Positions 1-14,736 of a stretch of DNA of 64,000 bases are shown one piece after another. A program made the position numbers and the translations under genes. This DNA comes from Thiotrichales bacterium (GTDB lineage: Bacteria > Pseudomonadota > Gammaproteobacteria > Thiomicrospirales > Thiomicrospiraceae): assembly GCA_016936535.1 (NCBI GenBank), contig JAFGXP010000023.1:41397-105396 (forward strand). The letters run 5' to 3'. Under the pieces are notes generated by a model. It was given only the letters and a program-made list of their open reading frames with translations, did no database searches and was not told the DNA's origin. The stretch's first letter is position 1. Each line of letters begins with the position of its first letter.

Positions 1-684
1 GACAATTCGATAAGCTAACCCTTCCGCCACCGCGGTTTTACCTACACCCGGCTCGCCGACTAACAAAGGATTGTTTTTGCGCCGGCGGCTCAGCACTTCC
101 ATCGCTCGGTTGACTTCCCAATCACGACCAATAATCGGATCAATTTTACCGAGTCCAACCTGTTCATTGAGATTCTGAGCAAAAGCCGCTAAAGGTGAAG
201 TTCCCCCTTCTGCTGCACCCTCATTCCCGTTATTGGTGCTAACCGGTAACTCTTCGCCCTCTTGCACCGTTACGCCATGAGCTAAGTAGTTGGTAACATT
301 CAAACGATCAACGCCATGAGATTCCAACACATAGACCGCTTGCGACTCTTGTTCGTTTAACATCGACGCCAACACATGCGTTGGCAGCACCTCTGGATAG
401 CCATTACTCTGAACGAAATAAATAGCCCGTTCAATTACCCGCTGAAAACTCATGGTCGGTTGCAGCTCATAAGCGCGTTCAGAGGCGCCTTCCGCTTGCA
501 AATACTGTTCTAAATCGTCAATTAAGCGATCTGGATGTGCGCCACACGCTTGGACCACTTCCTGAACAGAAGGCGCCTCCAATAACATCACCAGCAAATG
601 TTCTAGCGTGACAAATTCATGCCGATATTCATTAGCGACACCAAAAGCCCCACTTAAAATTTGTTGCAATTCTTTGCTCAACAT
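1..684 (-). CDS. clpA: ATP-dependent Clp protease ATP-binding subunit ClpA (N-terminal part; runs off the left edge)
   Basis: Reverse strand reads [31 protein letters not shown]... to ...[27 protein letters not shown] (Walker A of the first AAA domain); start overlaps the clpS stop (TGATG). Confidence 0.95.
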   Translation of the reverse strand, partial: MLSKELQQILSGAFGVANEYRHEFVTLEHLLVMLLEAPSVQEVVQACGAHPDRLIDDLEQYLQAEGASERAYELQPTMSFQRVIERAIYFVQSNGYPEVLPTHVLASMLNEQESQAVYVLESHGVDRLNVTNYLAHGVTVQEGEELPVSTNNGNEGAAEGGTSPLAAFAQNLNEQVGLGKIDPIIGRDWEVNRAMEVLSRRRKNNPLLVGEPGVGKTAVAEGLAYRIV

Positions 685-995
685 CACACCACCTCCATTT
701 GGCATCGTAAAGGGTGCTTATGCTCCCGTGCATAACCATTTACTTGACGCACTTTCATCTCTGCCACTTCTCGACTGTAGACACCGCAGACCCCTTTGCC
801 CTCATGATGCACCTTGAGCATCACCGCTTGCGCTTGCAATTCACTCATCGCAAAAAAACGCTGTAACACCTCAATCACAAATTCCATGGTGGTGAAATCG
901 TCATTCAATAACACCACTTGGTACCGCCGCGGGGGCTTCAACTTCGGCTTGGCCGCTTCAAGTAACAGATTGCCATCATCATGGGCTTCAGACAT
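684..995 (-). CDS. clpS: ATP-dependent Clp protease adaptor ClpS
   Basis: 103 aa; [27 protein letters not shown]...[20 protein letters not shown] motif; directly upstream of clpA. Confidence 0.96.
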   Translation of the reverse strand: MSEAHDDGNLLLEAAKPKLKPPRRYQVVLLNDDFTTMEFVIEVLQRFFAMSELQAQAVMLKVHHEGKGVCGVYSREVAEMKVRQVNGYAREHKHPLRCQMEVV

Positions 996-1357
996 AAGGA
1001 ACTCTCTTTAAATGGGCAAAAATCCGCATGGGGTTGCGCAAGAGTTGCGCAAGATGCTTGTATCCCGCAAAAGGCTTAATCAAGCCGACGCGCTCTTACG
1101 ATTTTTAAATACTTATTCTATGGAGACGAAGCCAAGGATTTCAAGCCAGCTCGATGTGCTTTTACGTTAAGGTCAGGGTTGGCCAAGGAACTTGAGTCAA
1201 TCAGAACAAAGCAAACCAAACAATGTGAATTGGCCCTAAGCCGACGCAGAAAAGGTCACAATTGTCCTTCGCGAAGCGCCATCCATACGAACGCTTCCAA
1301 GCTCGCTTTGAAATGCATGGCAGCGCCATCGAGTAAGGGCCTAACCATGAAGATTCA

Positions 1358-2107
1358 CTAAGTCACAATCAACTCAACATATAAATCACTCGCTGGCCGC
1401 CCCGCTTCGGCCGGCAAACCTTTTTTCGCAAAATGCAACAACTGACTTGTCGCATTTTGCTCAGCTACGGCTTGCGGAATCGCGCATTCAACCGCACCGC
1501 AAGGTGTTTCCAATAAAAGGGGCTGCCCAGTATTGACACGCACTCGCGGCACCTCAAATCGAACGACCACATCCGCCCCTTGTAACCGCAATGGCTCACA
1601 CGCTTGACCAATCTCAAAGCGTAATAAAAAATCCCCCGCCACCCCACCAAATATTCCAGGATAGCCGCGACCTTTTAAACGAAAGGTCTTGCCCTCTAAG
1701 GCCTGACGGGTAAAGCGCATCCTCAGTTGCAAAGCCGGAATCGAAAAAAATCCCTGCTGCAGCAATTCAATCGCACAGCGCAAACTTAAACGATACACCA
1801 AACGACGATGTTTGCCGTCAATGGGACAAGGCGAACGCGATTTTGGCGCAACATGAGCCTGAGAACGATCGCCACTCGGTGAATGCGCTTGATAATGTGC
1901 GCAATAAACACAACGCTGCTGACTCAATACCCGGTAGGCCTCAGCAATCCGTTGAAAACGTGCGGTAGCCTGTGGCTCATGGCATAGATCGGGATGAAAA
2001 CGCCGCGCTAATTGCCGATAAGCCCGCTTTATTGCATCAGGCTGGGCGCCAAATGGCAGTCCTAAAATCGAAAAATAATCGATATGCGGATCAAAACTGG
2101 GTTGCAA
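1358..2107 (-). CDS. J-domain protein (DnaJ/CbpA-like co-chaperone)
   Basis: 249 aa; N-terminal J domain with HPD (DYFSILGLPFGAQPDAIKRAYRQLARRFHPDL) and C-terminal DnaJ-C-like segment (TFRLKGRGYPGIFGGVAGDFLLRFEI). Confidence 0.8.
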   Translation of the reverse strand: MQPSFDPHIDYFSILGLPFGAQPDAIKRAYRQLARRFHPDLCHEPQATARFQRIAEAYRVLSQQRCVYCAHYQAHSPSGDRSQAHVAPKSRSPCPIDGKHRRLVYRLSLRCAIELLQQGFFSIPALQLRMRFTRQALEGKTFRLKGRGYPGIFGGVAGDFLLRFEIGQACEPLRLQGADVVVRFEVPRVRVNTGQPLLLETPCGAVECAIPQAVAEQNATSQLLHFAKKGLPAEAGRPASDLYVELIVT

Positions 2108-2370
2108 ATCCCCTCCTTCATCCCGTTCTCGTGCTCAGGTTTGGCCGATTATCCGCCAAAAACCACGCCGAAGGAAGTCTGCAACCGTCTTCAAGTTAAG
2201 AAAAGCCAGAGCCGAGAGACTTCAGCTCGAAAAGTGTTGGGTTTGCCTGAAGCCACTTGAGCCAACTTTGCTTTGTCTTAATCTCAGCTAATAAAAAATT
2301 TTCATTACCATTTCCCTGCTAACGCTAAGGTTTTAACCGATAATAAGCACTTTTTGTAAGGAGAAAAAGC

Positions 2371-2937
2371 ATGACACTCGAACAACAATTATGGCAACGA
2401 AGTGGTGGTAAATGTGAACTTTGTGGCAGTGAACATGCGCTAAGCACCCTCGAAATCGCCCCGGCAGATGCTGGTGCTGAGACCGCAATTCTGTTGTGTG
2501 CCACCTGCTTAGCACAAATTGACCAATCCCAGCCATTGGATGCAAACCACTGGCGTTGTTTGAACGAGGCCATCTGGAATCCGCACCCCGTGGTACAAGT
2601 AGTCGCTTATCGCCAGCTGCAACAATTAGACGATCATGACTGGGCGCGTTCTCTTGCCGAAATGATGTATATGGAAGAATCGACTCGTGAATGGGCATTA
2701 CAAAACAGTACATCCGAAGAAACCGGGCCTGATATTTTTGATAGTAATGGCAATCGTTTGGCGGAAGGTGACGACGTTATTCTCATTAAAGATTTAGAAA
2801 TTAAAGGCGGAAACTTCACCGCCAAACGCGGAACCTTGGTCAAAAAAATTCACCTCACCGACAACCCAAAACACATTGAAGGCAAAATTAACGGAATGCA
2901 GATCGTGATCGTTGCGGCTTATACCAAGCGTGCCTAG
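2371..2937 (+). CDS. PhnA/YjdM family zinc-ribbon protein
   Basis: 188 aa; N-terminal C-x2-C zinc ribbon (CELCGS...CATC) and C-terminal DSNGNRLAEGDDVILIKDLEIKGG...RGTLVKKIHLTDNPKHIEGKINGMQIVI, typical of PhnA. Confidence 0.88.
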   Translation: MTLEQQLWQRSGGKCELCGSEHALSTLEIAPADAGAETAILLCATCLAQIDQSQPLDANHWRCLNEAIWNPHPVVQVVAYRQLQQLDDHDWARSLAEMMYMEESTREWALQNSTSEETGPDIFDSNGNRLAEGDDVILIKDLEIKGGNFTAKRGTLVKKIHLTDNPKHIEGKINGMQIVIVAAYTKRA

Positions 2938-3027
2938 TCAGCAAGACAGAATTTCGTTTTAGCACCAGAGTTGTGTAAAATCTGCGCCACTTATTTTGTT
3001 AAATTCAAGAAAAAACTGGAGATCCCA

Positions 3028-3744
3028 ATGGGAAGAGCGTATCAAAACCGCAAAGAGTCGATGGCAAAAACCTCAGATCAGAAAGCCAGAGTGTACAGTA
3101 AGTTTTCAAAAGAAATTTATATGTGTGCTAAAAATGGCGGGGTTGAGCCACAGAGTAATCTCGCCTTAGCCGGTTTAATTGAAAAAGCGAAAAAAGAACA
3201 GGTTCCAGCCCACGTAATTGATAAGGCCTTAGATAAGGCTAAGGGCGGTGGCGGCGAAGATTTCGCAGTTGCTCGCTATGAAGGTTATGGACCAGGTAAT
3301 AGCATGGTGATTGTTGAATGTTTGACCGATAACCCTAACCGCACTTTTGGCGATGTTCGCGGCTGTTTTACCAAGGTCAAAGCAAAAATCGGAACCCAAG
3401 GCTCGGTTAGCCATATGTTCGATCATGCTGCGATTTTAGCGTTTCACGGTGATAATGAAGAAGAAGTACTTGAATGTTTACTGATGGCCGATGTCGATGT
3501 CTCCGATGTCGAAGCCGAGGAGGGAACCCTGACCGTATTTGTACCGCAACACGAATACAGTAAAGCCAAGCATGCACTGCTTGAGCAGTTTCCAAAATTA
3601 AGCTTTGAAGTCGATGAAATTCAATTTATTCCCCATATCACTAAGACACTAGAGAGCGAAGATTTAGAGCTATTCCACAAATTCATTCACCTGCTGGAAA
3701 CGGTAGATGATGTACAAAATATCTATTTCGATATTGAACTCTAA
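3028..3744 (+). CDS. YebC/PmpR (TACO1-like) family transcription/translation regulator
   Basis: Internal ATG at 3028 gives canonical MGRAYQNRKESMAKTSDQKARVYSKFSKEIY; ...KKEQVPAHVIDKALDKAKGGGGEDF. Confidence 0.9.
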   Translation: MGRAYQNRKESMAKTSDQKARVYSKFSKEIYMCAKNGGVEPQSNLALAGLIEKAKKEQVPAHVIDKALDKAKGGGGEDFAVARYEGYGPGNSMVIVECLTDNPNRTFGDVRGCFTKVKAKIGTQGSVSHMFDHAAILAFHGDNEEEVLECLLMADVDVSDVEAEEGTLTVFVPQHEYSKAKHALLEQFPKLSFEVDEIQFIPHITKTLESEDLELFHKFIHLLETVDDVQNIYFDIEL

Positions 3745-4075
3745 CCCTGATTTTTATTTGCGCATAGCTCACACTATGCGCAACCCTCCGCAATCCCTTC
3801 TCTTTCTTCTCCGCTTTTGATTTCCTTTTTCCTGCATTATTTCTCTTCTTTTTAAACTATTCTGCTCTCAAAAACGCAAATAATGAGACGTTAATCGAGC
3901 CGATATTTGCCATGAAATGTTCAATCAAACATCATAAATATTATCTTTATATAAATTAAAAGTTTATTTTTATAAAAAAAATTCGTTAGAATAAGTTAGC
4001 TTAAAAAAATAAGCACAACAGCATAATAAAAAATGAAACTAAACAAACCAATACTCTCTGTGGAGAACGAAAATC

Positions 4076-4489
4076 ATGCAAAATGAAGAATTCATCAAAA
4101 TTGCTTTACACCGTAAACGCCTAAAAGCAGCCCTGAAAAACATCAGCCTGACTGATCTTGAAAAAATTATCAGCGATCTTAATGAAATCTCTGCCGAACG
4201 CGCTATTGAAATTGCAGCACAAGAAGCTGAGATTAAGCAAAAACAAGCAAAAATTGAAGAGATGAAAGCGCTTTTAAGTAAAGAAGGGCTTTCTTTAGAA
4301 GACTTGATGGACAGCAGCAGCGATGATAATGGCAAGAATACCGCTTCACGCTCGAGCGTGAGTCCGAAATACCGTCTGATTGACGAGCAGGGTCATGAAC
4401 ACCTATGGACTGGTCGTGGACGTGCGCCAAAAGCTTTCCAAGCTTATTTGAATCAGGGCCACTCAAAAGAGAGCTTACTGATCAAATAA
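4076..4489 (+). CDS. H-NS family nucleoid-associated protein
   Basis: 137 aa; coiled-coil N-terminus and C-terminal H-NS DNA-binding motif KYRLIDEQGHEHLWTGRGRAPKAFQAYL. Confidence 0.88.
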   Translation: MQNEEFIKIALHRKRLKAALKNISLTDLEKIISDLNEISAERAIEIAAQEAEIKQKQAKIEEMKALLSKEGLSLEDLMDSSSDDNGKNTASRSSVSPKYRLIDEQGHEHLWTGRGRAPKAFQAYLNQGHSKESLLIK

Positions 4490-4511
4490 AGGCCAATGAA
4501 CCCTGGCACAA

Positions 4512-4541
4512 AAAACCGAGCATTTAGCTCGGTTTTTTTAT
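4512..4541 (+). terminator. Rho-independent terminator of the H-NS-like gene
   Basis: aaaaccgagcatttagctcggttttttta: 7-bp stem plus T-tract. Confidence 0.85.
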
Positions 4542-4627
4542 GCCTGAAATCTGGCTCTTTTTTATAAAGAGCGAGATTAAGTCCAACCTGAAAGCAAAGA
4601 AGACTTGTTCCAGGTTTTTCTCACGCC

Positions 4628-6865
<2,238 letters not shown>

Positions 6866-7068
6866 TTAAAGAAAAAGTAAAGGGAGACGCGCTATGCCAA
6901 CGTCAAATAAACGCTTTATTTTACCGCAGACCCTCGACTCTTTTGGAAATTCATAATTCAACATAGGGTGTTATTACGCAGATTTCGCACTCCGATCTCG
7001 AGTTTTGGATTTTGCGGCAAGGCGTCTTATAATAAGCGACCGATTTCGCTATCAAGAGCCTGTTGCGC

Positions 7069-7761
7069 ATGGCCCCTCAAGTGTTGCTGTTTAACAAACC
7101 CTTCAATGTCCTCTGTCAATTTACCGACCAAAGTGCCGAAGCGGGAACCCGAGAAAATTTAAGCCACTACCTACAGCACGCGAATTTTTACCCAGCCGGT
7201 CGTTTAGATCGTGATTCGGAAGGCCTATTAGTGCTGACCGACAATGGCAAATTGCAGCAACAGATTTCGGATCCTAAATTCAAACTACCGAAAACCTATC
7301 TGGTGCAAGTCGAAGGCGTACCGACCGAGCAGGCGCTGCAACAGCTTCGCCAAGGTGTTCTGCTTAAAGATGGTCTAACCCTCCCAATTCAAGCCAACCA
7401 AGTGGCTGAACCCACTTGGTTATGGCCACGGAATCCACCGATTCGTCAGCGGCAAACGGTTGCCACAGCGTGGCTAGAATTAAGGCTGCGCGAAGGCCGA
7501 AACCGACAGGTTCGACGAATGACGGCCGCCGTTGGTTTGCCGACCTTACGCCTAATACGCATACAAATTGGTCCCTGGTCACTTGCCGAACTTGCCTCCG
7601 GAGAAAGTCGGCTTGTCGAACTTTGCGACTACCAAGCTGAACTTCCTGCTCATTTCTGTGCCCAAACACTGGCAGTTCAAGCCCCAAAAACCGCTCGGCA
7701 AAAGCGTGCGCCAACGAAGGCTAGAACAACGCGTCACAAAGGGAACGACAACCGCCGCTAG
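7069..7761 (+). CDS. rluE: RsuA-family pseudouridine synthase, RluE-like
   Basis: [35 protein letters not shown] catalytic motif, [29 protein letters not shown]; start could be 7063 or 7069. Confidence 0.85.
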   Translation: MAPQVLLFNKPFNVLCQFTDQSAEAGTRENLSHYLQHANFYPAGRLDRDSEGLLVLTDNGKLQQQISDPKFKLPKTYLVQVEGVPTEQALQQLRQGVLLKDGLTLPIQANQVAEPTWLWPRNPPIRQRQTVATAWLELRLREGRNRQVRRMTAAVGLPTLRLIRIQIGPWSLAELASGESRLVELCDYQAELPAHFCAQTLAVQAPKTARQKRAPTKARTTRHKGNDNRR

Positions 7762-7817
7762 GGGCATCTGCTAAACTACGCGCATTAAGCGCCCGTTTTT
7801 TTATATGGAATAAATAT

Positions 7818-8972
7818 ATGAATCCAGCAAACTGCAAAGTGATTGTCGGTCTTTCCGGCGGAGTGGACTCCTCGGTTGCCGCCCTTCTTTTAAAACAGCA
7901 AGGCTATCAAGTAGAAGGCCTGTTTATGAAAAATTGGGAAGGCGACGACACCGAAGATTATTGCCCCGCTGCCGCCGATTTAAAAGATGTGCAAGCGGTA
8001 GCAGAAAAGCTCGGCATTCCCGTTCACATTCAGAACTTTTCAAAAACCTATTGGGATAAAGTCTTTGCCCATTTTCTAGCGGAATATGCGGCGGGACGAA
8101 CACCTAACCCAGACATTCTGTGCAACAAAGAAGTCAAGTTCAAAGCCTTTCTGGAACACGCCCTTGCACTGGGTGCCGATTTTATTGCAACCGGACACTA
8201 TGCCAGAATTCAACGTGATTCAAGCGATAAGTGTTGGCTGCTAAAAGGACGAGACGACAACAAAGACCAAACCTATTTTTTATACACTTTGCAGCAACAC
8301 CAATTACAAAGAACGCTATTTCCCGTGGGGGAACTGACGAAACCAGAGGTGCGAAAATTAGCCGAGGATGCAGGGTTTATTACCCATGATAAAAAAGACA
8401 GTACCGGCATCTGTTTTATTGGTGAACGCAAATTTAAAGATTTTCTGCAGCGCTTTTTACCGGCACAACCTGGCGACATCGTTGATGACCAAGGTCAGCT
8501 TATTGGTCGGCATGAAGGCTTGATGTATCACACCTTAGGTCAACGCAAAGGATTGGGTATTGGCGGCGGTCATGGTCAAGGTAACGATCCTTGGTATGCT
8601 GCGGACAAAGATTTAGTCAATAACCGTTTAATTGCCGTGCAGAGCAAGCTGCACCCACTTTTACAACATCGTTACCTGCTTGCCAGTCAACTCGATTGGG
8701 TCAGTGGCCAAATGCCACCACTCAATCAAGTCCTAGAGGCCAAAATTCGCTATCGTCAAGCGCAACAACCCTGTCAATTGATTGCCACCGAACAGGGAGC
8801 CGTTCTCGTTGAGTTTAACGAACCGCAAACCGCGATTGCACCAGGGCAATCTGTGGTGTTTTATCAGGGAGACATCTGCTTAGGTGGCGGCATCATCCAG
8901 CAGCGATTGCACCACCCTGTGGCGGATTTAAGCACCAACCGCACAACCGATTCGATTGACGAATCATTTTAA
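7818..8972 (+). CDS. mnmA: tRNA-specific 2-thiouridylase MnmA
   Basis: 384 aa; [18 protein letters not shown]-loop, [32 protein letters not shown]. Confidence 0.97.
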   Translation: MNPANCKVIVGLSGGVDSSVAALLLKQQGYQVEGLFMKNWEGDDTEDYCPAAADLKDVQAVAEKLGIPVHIQNFSKTYWDKVFAHFLAEYAAGRTPNPDILCNKEVKFKAFLEHALALGADFIATGHYARIQRDSSDKCWLLKGRDDNKDQTYFLYTLQQHQLQRTLFPVGELTKPEVRKLAEDAGFITHDKKDSTGICFIGERKFKDFLQRFLPAQPGDIVDDQGQLIGRHEGLMYHTLGQRKGLGIGGGHGQGNDPWYAADKDLVNNRLIAVQSKLHPLLQHRYLLASQLDWVSGQMPPLNQVLEAKIRYRQAQQPCQLIATEQGAVLVEFNEPQTAIAPGQSVVFYQGDICLGGGIIQQRLHHPVADLSTNRTTDSIDESF

Positions 8973-8980
8973 GGAGTTTT

Positions 8981-9718
8981 ATGCAAGACTACACACAGCA
9001 CGATAAAACCCTTGCACTGCTGGGTATTTATCAATGCGCCAAACTGGTACATGATCTCGCCAGTAGCGGCCAAACCGATGAACGCGCTTTTGCCGCGAGT
9101 CTTCAAAGCGTCTTCGTCGATAATCCCTCTGACACGCTCAATGTTTACGGCGACAGCACCGACAACCTTCAGCTGGGCATCGCAACCCTGCTTGGACAGA
9201 TGCGTTCCGATATCGCCGTTGAACAGCGCAACCTGCAAATTACCCGCTACGCCTTAAACCTGATGATTTTAGCCAAAAAACTGTTGCAGCAAGGCACAGG
9301 CTTGCAGAACATTGGTCGCATTTTAGAAACGGCCAAAGCACAACAAAGTCATTTTGGGCCGCTGCACGAAAACGTTCTGGCCACACTTGCGCGCGCCTAT
9401 ACCGAAAACGTCAGTAACCTGCAGCCTCGGATTATGGTGAGTGGCCACCATACGCATCTGAGTAATCAACGCACCGCCAATAAAATTCGCGCACTCTTAC
9501 TGGCGGGGATTCGTTCCGCACTCTTGTGGTATCAACTCGGTGGTTCGCGTTGGAATCTTATTTGGTCGCGTAAGCAGTATCTCAAAGCCGCTAAAGCCTT
9601 GCAAAACCCTTATTGGAAACCGCAACAGCCAGCACAAGACATCACTCCTGAAGCGAAGACAGCGGCTACCGAAGATTCAACACCACACGACGACACAAAC
9701 AAACCCAAAGGAGAGTAG
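8981..9718 (+). CDS. hflD: HflD homolog (high frequency lysogenization protein)
   Basis: 245 aa; follows mnmA as in many Gammaproteobacteria; ...QPRIMVSGHHTHLSNQRTANKIRALLLAGIRSALLWYQLGGSRW. Confidence 0.9.
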   Translation: MQDYTQHDKTLALLGIYQCAKLVHDLASSGQTDERAFAASLQSVFVDNPSDTLNVYGDSTDNLQLGIATLLGQMRSDIAVEQRNLQITRYALNLMILAKKLLQQGTGLQNIGRILETAKAQQSHFGPLHENVLATLARAYTENVSNLQPRIMVSGHHTHLSNQRTANKIRALLLAGIRSALLWYQLGGSRWNLIWSRKQYLKAAKALQNPYWKPQQPAQDITPEAKTAATEDSTPHDDTNKPKGE

Positions 9719-9751
9719 TGACTGTCTTGCGGTTTCGCGCTGCTTTATCGA

Positions 9752-9782
9752 TAAAAAAACCGCCTTGAGAGGCGGTTTTTTG
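9752..9782. terminator. Bidirectional intrinsic terminator between convergent hflD and ppiD
   Basis: aaaaaaaccgccttgagaggcggtttttt, T-tract on both strands, between convergent genes. Confidence 0.85.
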
Positions 9783-9802
9783 CTTTTCAATTCACCCCAC
9801 GT

Positions 9803-11710
9803 TTAACGAAGGGTTTGGTAAATCGCTTTTTTCTCAATATCGGCTTGCGCATGCAAGGCGTCAATTCGTGCCGAAAGCTCAGCATTAGCGGTCAACTGCA
9901 AATACCCTTCTTGTAAAGCAGAGCGGGCTTGCGGCTCAAGCGATTGATTACGCAAACCTTTCAGTTGCAATAAGATGGTATCTCCAGTACTCAATTGAAA
10001 ACGGTGCCAAACACGGGCATCTGCACTGGAAGGCTTGGGTGCCTTAAAGGCTTCACTGACCATCTGTGGCAACAAGGTTTGACTATTACGATCAATCCAC
10101 CCCACGTTCTGCCATTCCACGCCAGCTTGCATTAACGACTCTGGCTGCTCGCCAGACTGCAATTTTTGCAATAACGTCTCGGCCAGCTTGGCGGCCTCGG
10201 CAATCGCTGCCTCGCGCACAAGGTCTTGGCGAATTTGATCGGCCACATCCGACAAAGGCTTCTGACGTTCTTCTTCATAGCGATTTAAACGCAAAGCTAC
10301 TGCGCGGTTGTCTGGCAACTCAATCGCCGTGGAGTTCAAATTATCGCGTAACACCTCATCCGAAAATGCCGCTTGAATCACTTTAGTCTCTGCAAAAATC
10401 GGATCATTACCACCGCTGCGGCTGAAAAAGTCAGAGGATTTAACCTGCAATCCCAAGGCTTCTGCAGCAGGCGCTAAACTATCGGCCTGCTCATAGACTT
10501 GAGCCGTCAGCGTTTCTAGCAACTCATAATAACGCTTTTCAGCTTGTTGACTTTTGAGTTGCGCAAGCGCTTCAGAGCGAACTTCCTCCAAAGGGGCGAT
10601 CTGCTGTGGAAGAATTTTTTTCAGCGCAATCAAGTGATAACCAAACTCCGTTTTTACGGGCTCAGAGATCTGGCCTTCTTGCATGGAAAAGACCGCCTGA
10701 TCAAATTCTGGCACCATCATGCCCTGTTCAAAGCGTCCAAGCTCCCCACCACTGATTGCCGAACCTGGATCTTCCGATTGAGTTTTAGCCAATTCAGCAA
10801 AGTCTTCTCCAGCTTTTAACTTGGCTTGAATTTCTTGAATTTTTTGCAAAGCCTTTTGTTCAGAAGCTTCATCACCCACTTGCATTCGAATCAAAATATG
10901 GCTCGCCTCGCGCTGCTCTGGCGTCGTGAAAAGCGATTGATTCTCTTGGTAAAATTGAGAAATCTCTTCTTCCGTTGGCGTAATGCTGGCGGCTAAATCG
11001 GCTTGTGACAGTTCAAGGTAATCCACTTTAACTTGCTCAGGGGTGACATATTGCGCCTTATCTTTTTCGTAAACCTGCGCAATCTGCTCTTCGCTGATTT
11101 GCACCGTTTCTAAAAACGGACGTTGATCGACACGCAGATAGGCAATCTCACGCTCTTGCGTTTGCAATTGGCCCAACTGCTCCACTTCCGATGCCGTGAC
11201 AAAAGCAGAACTCATGAGTAAGTTTTTGAACTGGCCTTCTAAAAGGAATTGGCGCTGTTCGTATTCAAAACGCGCCACACTGAAACCGTTTCGCTGCAAA
11301 ATGTCTTGATAGACCTTTTCAGAAAAAGCGCCTTCTTGTTGGAAGACTTCGGCCGTTTGAATTGCCGCCGCAAGTTGCGGATCTGAAATCAACATCGATT
11401 GTGACTCAGCCCATTGTTGAATTAATTTTGACTCAATCAAGGCATCCAAAACCTGTTCACGCAAGGTTTCATCCTGCACAACCGTGTCATACATATCACC
11501 GAACTGCTGTTGTAAACGCAGTTTCTGTGCATTATAGAGCGTTAAAAATTCACTGCTGTTAATCGCCTCACCGTTGACTTCGGCTACGGTGACAGTTTTG
11601 TCGCCTTGCGCGTATTGCTCAATGCCAAACAGAGCGAACACAATAATAATCAGCCCGATAATCACCCAAGCGACCCAGCCCTGGGCGCGATCGCGAATAG
11701 CTTGTAACAT
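9803..11710 (-). CDS. ppiD: SurA N-terminal/PpiD-like periplasmic peptidyl-prolyl isomerase
   Basis: MLQAIRDRAQGWVAWVIIGLIIIVFALFGIEQY TM anchor; parvulin domain EASHILIRMQVG...GELGRFEQGMMVPEFDQAVF; upstream in-frame ATG at 11737 judged unlikely. Confidence 0.92.
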   Translation of the reverse strand: MLQAIRDRAQGWVAWVIIGLIIIVFALFGIEQYAQGDKTVTVAEVNGEAINSSEFLTLYNAQKLRLQQQFGDMYDTVVQDETLREQVLDALIESKLIQQWAESQSMLISDPQLAAAIQTAEVFQQEGAFSEKVYQDILQRNGFSVARFEYEQRQFLLEGQFKNLLMSSAFVTASEVEQLGQLQTQEREIAYLRVDQRPFLETVQISEEQIAQVYEKDKAQYVTPEQVKVDYLELSQADLAASITPTEEEISQFYQENQSLFTTPEQREASHILIRMQVGDEASEQKALQKIQEIQAKLKAGEDFAELAKTQSEDPGSAISGGELGRFEQGMMVPEFDQAVFSMQEGQISEPVKTEFGYHLIALKKILPQQIAPLEEVRSEALAQLKSQQAEKRYYELLETLTAQVYEQADSLAPAAEALGLQVKSSDFFSRSGGNDPIFAETKVIQAAFSDEVLRDNLNSTAIELPDNRAVALRLNRYEEERQKPLSDVADQIRQDLVREAAIAEAAKLAETLLQKLQSGEQPESLMQAGVEWQNVGWIDRNSQTLLPQMVSEAFKAPKPSSADARVWHRFQLSTGDTILLQLKGLRNQSLEPQARSALQEGYLQLTANAELSARIDALHAQADIEKKAIYQTLR

Positions 11711-11820
11711 GTGCTTTCCTTCGTTGCAAAAATCCAATTAAATCGGCGGTAATAATACCAAGCTCTGTTAGGGCTTTCATTATATTTAGCCAGTGTTTCA
11801 CGTTTCTTCAGGCCATAAAC

Positions 11821-11851
11821 AAAAAACCCAAGCACAAGGCTTGGGGTTTTT
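11821..11851 (-). terminator. Intrinsic terminator downstream of purA
   Basis: On the minus strand: aaaaaccccaagccttgtgcttgggttttttgt. Confidence 0.8.
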
Positions 11852-11885
11852 CAGTAAAACGCATCACATTCAGCTTAAATTTCGC

Positions 11886-13270
<1,385 letters not shown>

Positions 13271-13284
13271 GTCGGAGATCTGGA

Positions 13285-14451
13285 TTACACCAGATTCCAG
13301 CTTGCGCCCTGCTTTTCTAAACGGCGGGCACCGGCTGGAATGGTCTGCGGCTCATAGGCCTTAATCACTTGAATCCCCTGCTGTTTGAGTTCCGCTACCT
13401 TAAGCTGTAAGGCGGGATCGGCCGCACAGGGCGAATAAACGGTTTCTTGCGCCACTTGATTGATTACCGGTAACAAATCCAAAGCCGTGCGCAAATCCAA
13501 ACTAAAACCGGTTGCCGGTAAGGCTAAACCGAAATCGGCACTGATATTGTCATAACGTCCGCCATTGGCAATCGGTTGCAAACATCCGCAGGCGCTGTAG
13601 GCAGCAAAAATCACCCCTGTGTGGTATTCATAACCGCGAATATCCGCAAAATCGAGGTGAATCGACAGTCCAGGACGGGCTTGAACCAGATGCGAAACAA
13701 CGCCTTGCATGTGTGCAAGATACGAATCAAGCCGCGCCGAAAGGCCTGTTAAATGTGTTTGAGCCTGTTCCATCACCATTTCGGCATCGCCACACAAATT
13801 CATCAACTGAGTAAAGCGAAGCGTCCATTCTGACGCAGGTAACTGCGCAACAAACGCCTCAAACTCAGGAATTGCCTTGCGTTCAAGCACATCAATTAAC
13901 TGGGTTTGCAATTCATTTGACAAGCCGGCCAATTGCATCAATTCGTCCACAACGCCAACATGACCAAGGCTGAGTTTGGTCGTTAAAGGCAGACGCGTCA
14001 AGCTCTCCAACATGAGCTCAATGATTTCCAAATCGCTTTGTAATCCGCTGTGGCCAAAAATTTCCGCGCCAACTTGAATCGGACTGCGCGATCCCTTGGC
14101 TTTGTTGTTACGCGTTTTGAGCACTTCGCCAACATAGCATAAGCGTGAAATACGATCGTTGGCTTTGAGCCGATTGGCCACAATACGAGCGATTTGCGGC
14201 GTAATGTCGGCACGTACGCCCATCATCCGACCACTTTCTTGATCGGTAAAGCGGCAGGTTTCAATCGCCAAATGGCGCGCAGTACCGGTTAAAAGCGAGT
14301 CGGTAAATTCGGCCAAGGGCGGCAGAACCAAATCGTATCCGGACAGTTGGAAACCGTCGATTAACTGACGGCGATAAGCTTCAAGCTTTTGAGCTTGTGG
14401 CGGTAACAGGTCTTCCAGGCCCTCAGGCGTAAACCAGGTCGATTGTTGCAT
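13285..14451 (-). CDS. hisZ: ATP phosphoribosyltransferase regulatory subunit HisZ
   Basis: 388 aa; class II aaRS-like WFTPEGLEDLLPPQAQKLE..., MMGVRADITPQIARIVANRL; located upstream of purA. Confidence 0.93.
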   Translation of the reverse strand: MQQSTWFTPEGLEDLLPPQAQKLEAYRRQLIDGFQLSGYDLVLPPLAEFTDSLLTGTARHLAIETCRFTDQESGRMMGVRADITPQIARIVANRLKANDRISRLCYVGEVLKTRNNKAKGSRSPIQVGAEIFGHSGLQSDLEIIELMLESLTRLPLTTKLSLGHVGVVDELMQLAGLSNELQTQLIDVLERKAIPEFEAFVAQLPASEWTLRFTQLMNLCGDAEMVMEQAQTHLTGLSARLDSYLAHMQGVVSHLVQARPGLSIHLDFADIRGYEYHTGVIFAAYSACGCLQPIANGGRYDNISADFGLALPATGFSLDLRTALDLLPVINQVAQETVYSPCAADPALQLKVAELKQQGIQVIKAYEPQTIPAGARRLEKQGASWNLV

Positions 14452-14516
14452 TGTGGACTTCTTTAATCTTGAATGAATGTTGATAAATCGGCGTATTGTA
14501 AAACAATTTCGCCCGC

Positions 14517-14702
14517 TTAACGAAAAATAAGTAGCAGAATCATCCCTAAGCCAATTGAGATTAGGCCCATGATTCGCAAGTGATTCTCAGGTTGATTGGC
14601 CGCTTCGCGCATAATGCGTTGCCAAAAGTGCGGCGCCGCAAAAGGCAAAAGGCCCTCCAAAATCAAGACCAAAGCGATGGCGGTCATCAGAAGTTCAAAC
14701 AT
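14517..14702 (-). CDS. DUF2065 (YjeT-like) small membrane protein
   Basis: 61 aa, two hydrophobic segments, lies between hflC and hisZ as is common for this family. Confidence 0.85.
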   Translation of the reverse strand: MFELLMTAIALVLILEGLLPFAAPHFWQRIMREAANQPENHLRIMGLISIGLGMILLLIFR

Positions 14703-14708
14703 AAGCCC

Positions 14709-14736
14709 ATAAAAAAGGTGGGTTACCCCACCTTAT
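14709..14736 (-). terminator. Intrinsic terminator/attenuator between hflC and the DUF2065 gene
   Basis: On the minus strand: AAGGTGGGgtaaCCCACCTTTTTTatg. Confidence 0.7.

Noticed and set aside
7785-7806. Possible terminator gcgcattaagcgcccgttttttt before mnmA
   Set aside because: Stem is only 4 bp; too weak to call although a T-tract is present
10066-10386. Plus-strand ORFs antisense to ppiD, purA, icd, mutL and others
   Set aside because: All lie opposite long, clearly conserved genes and lack recognisable domains
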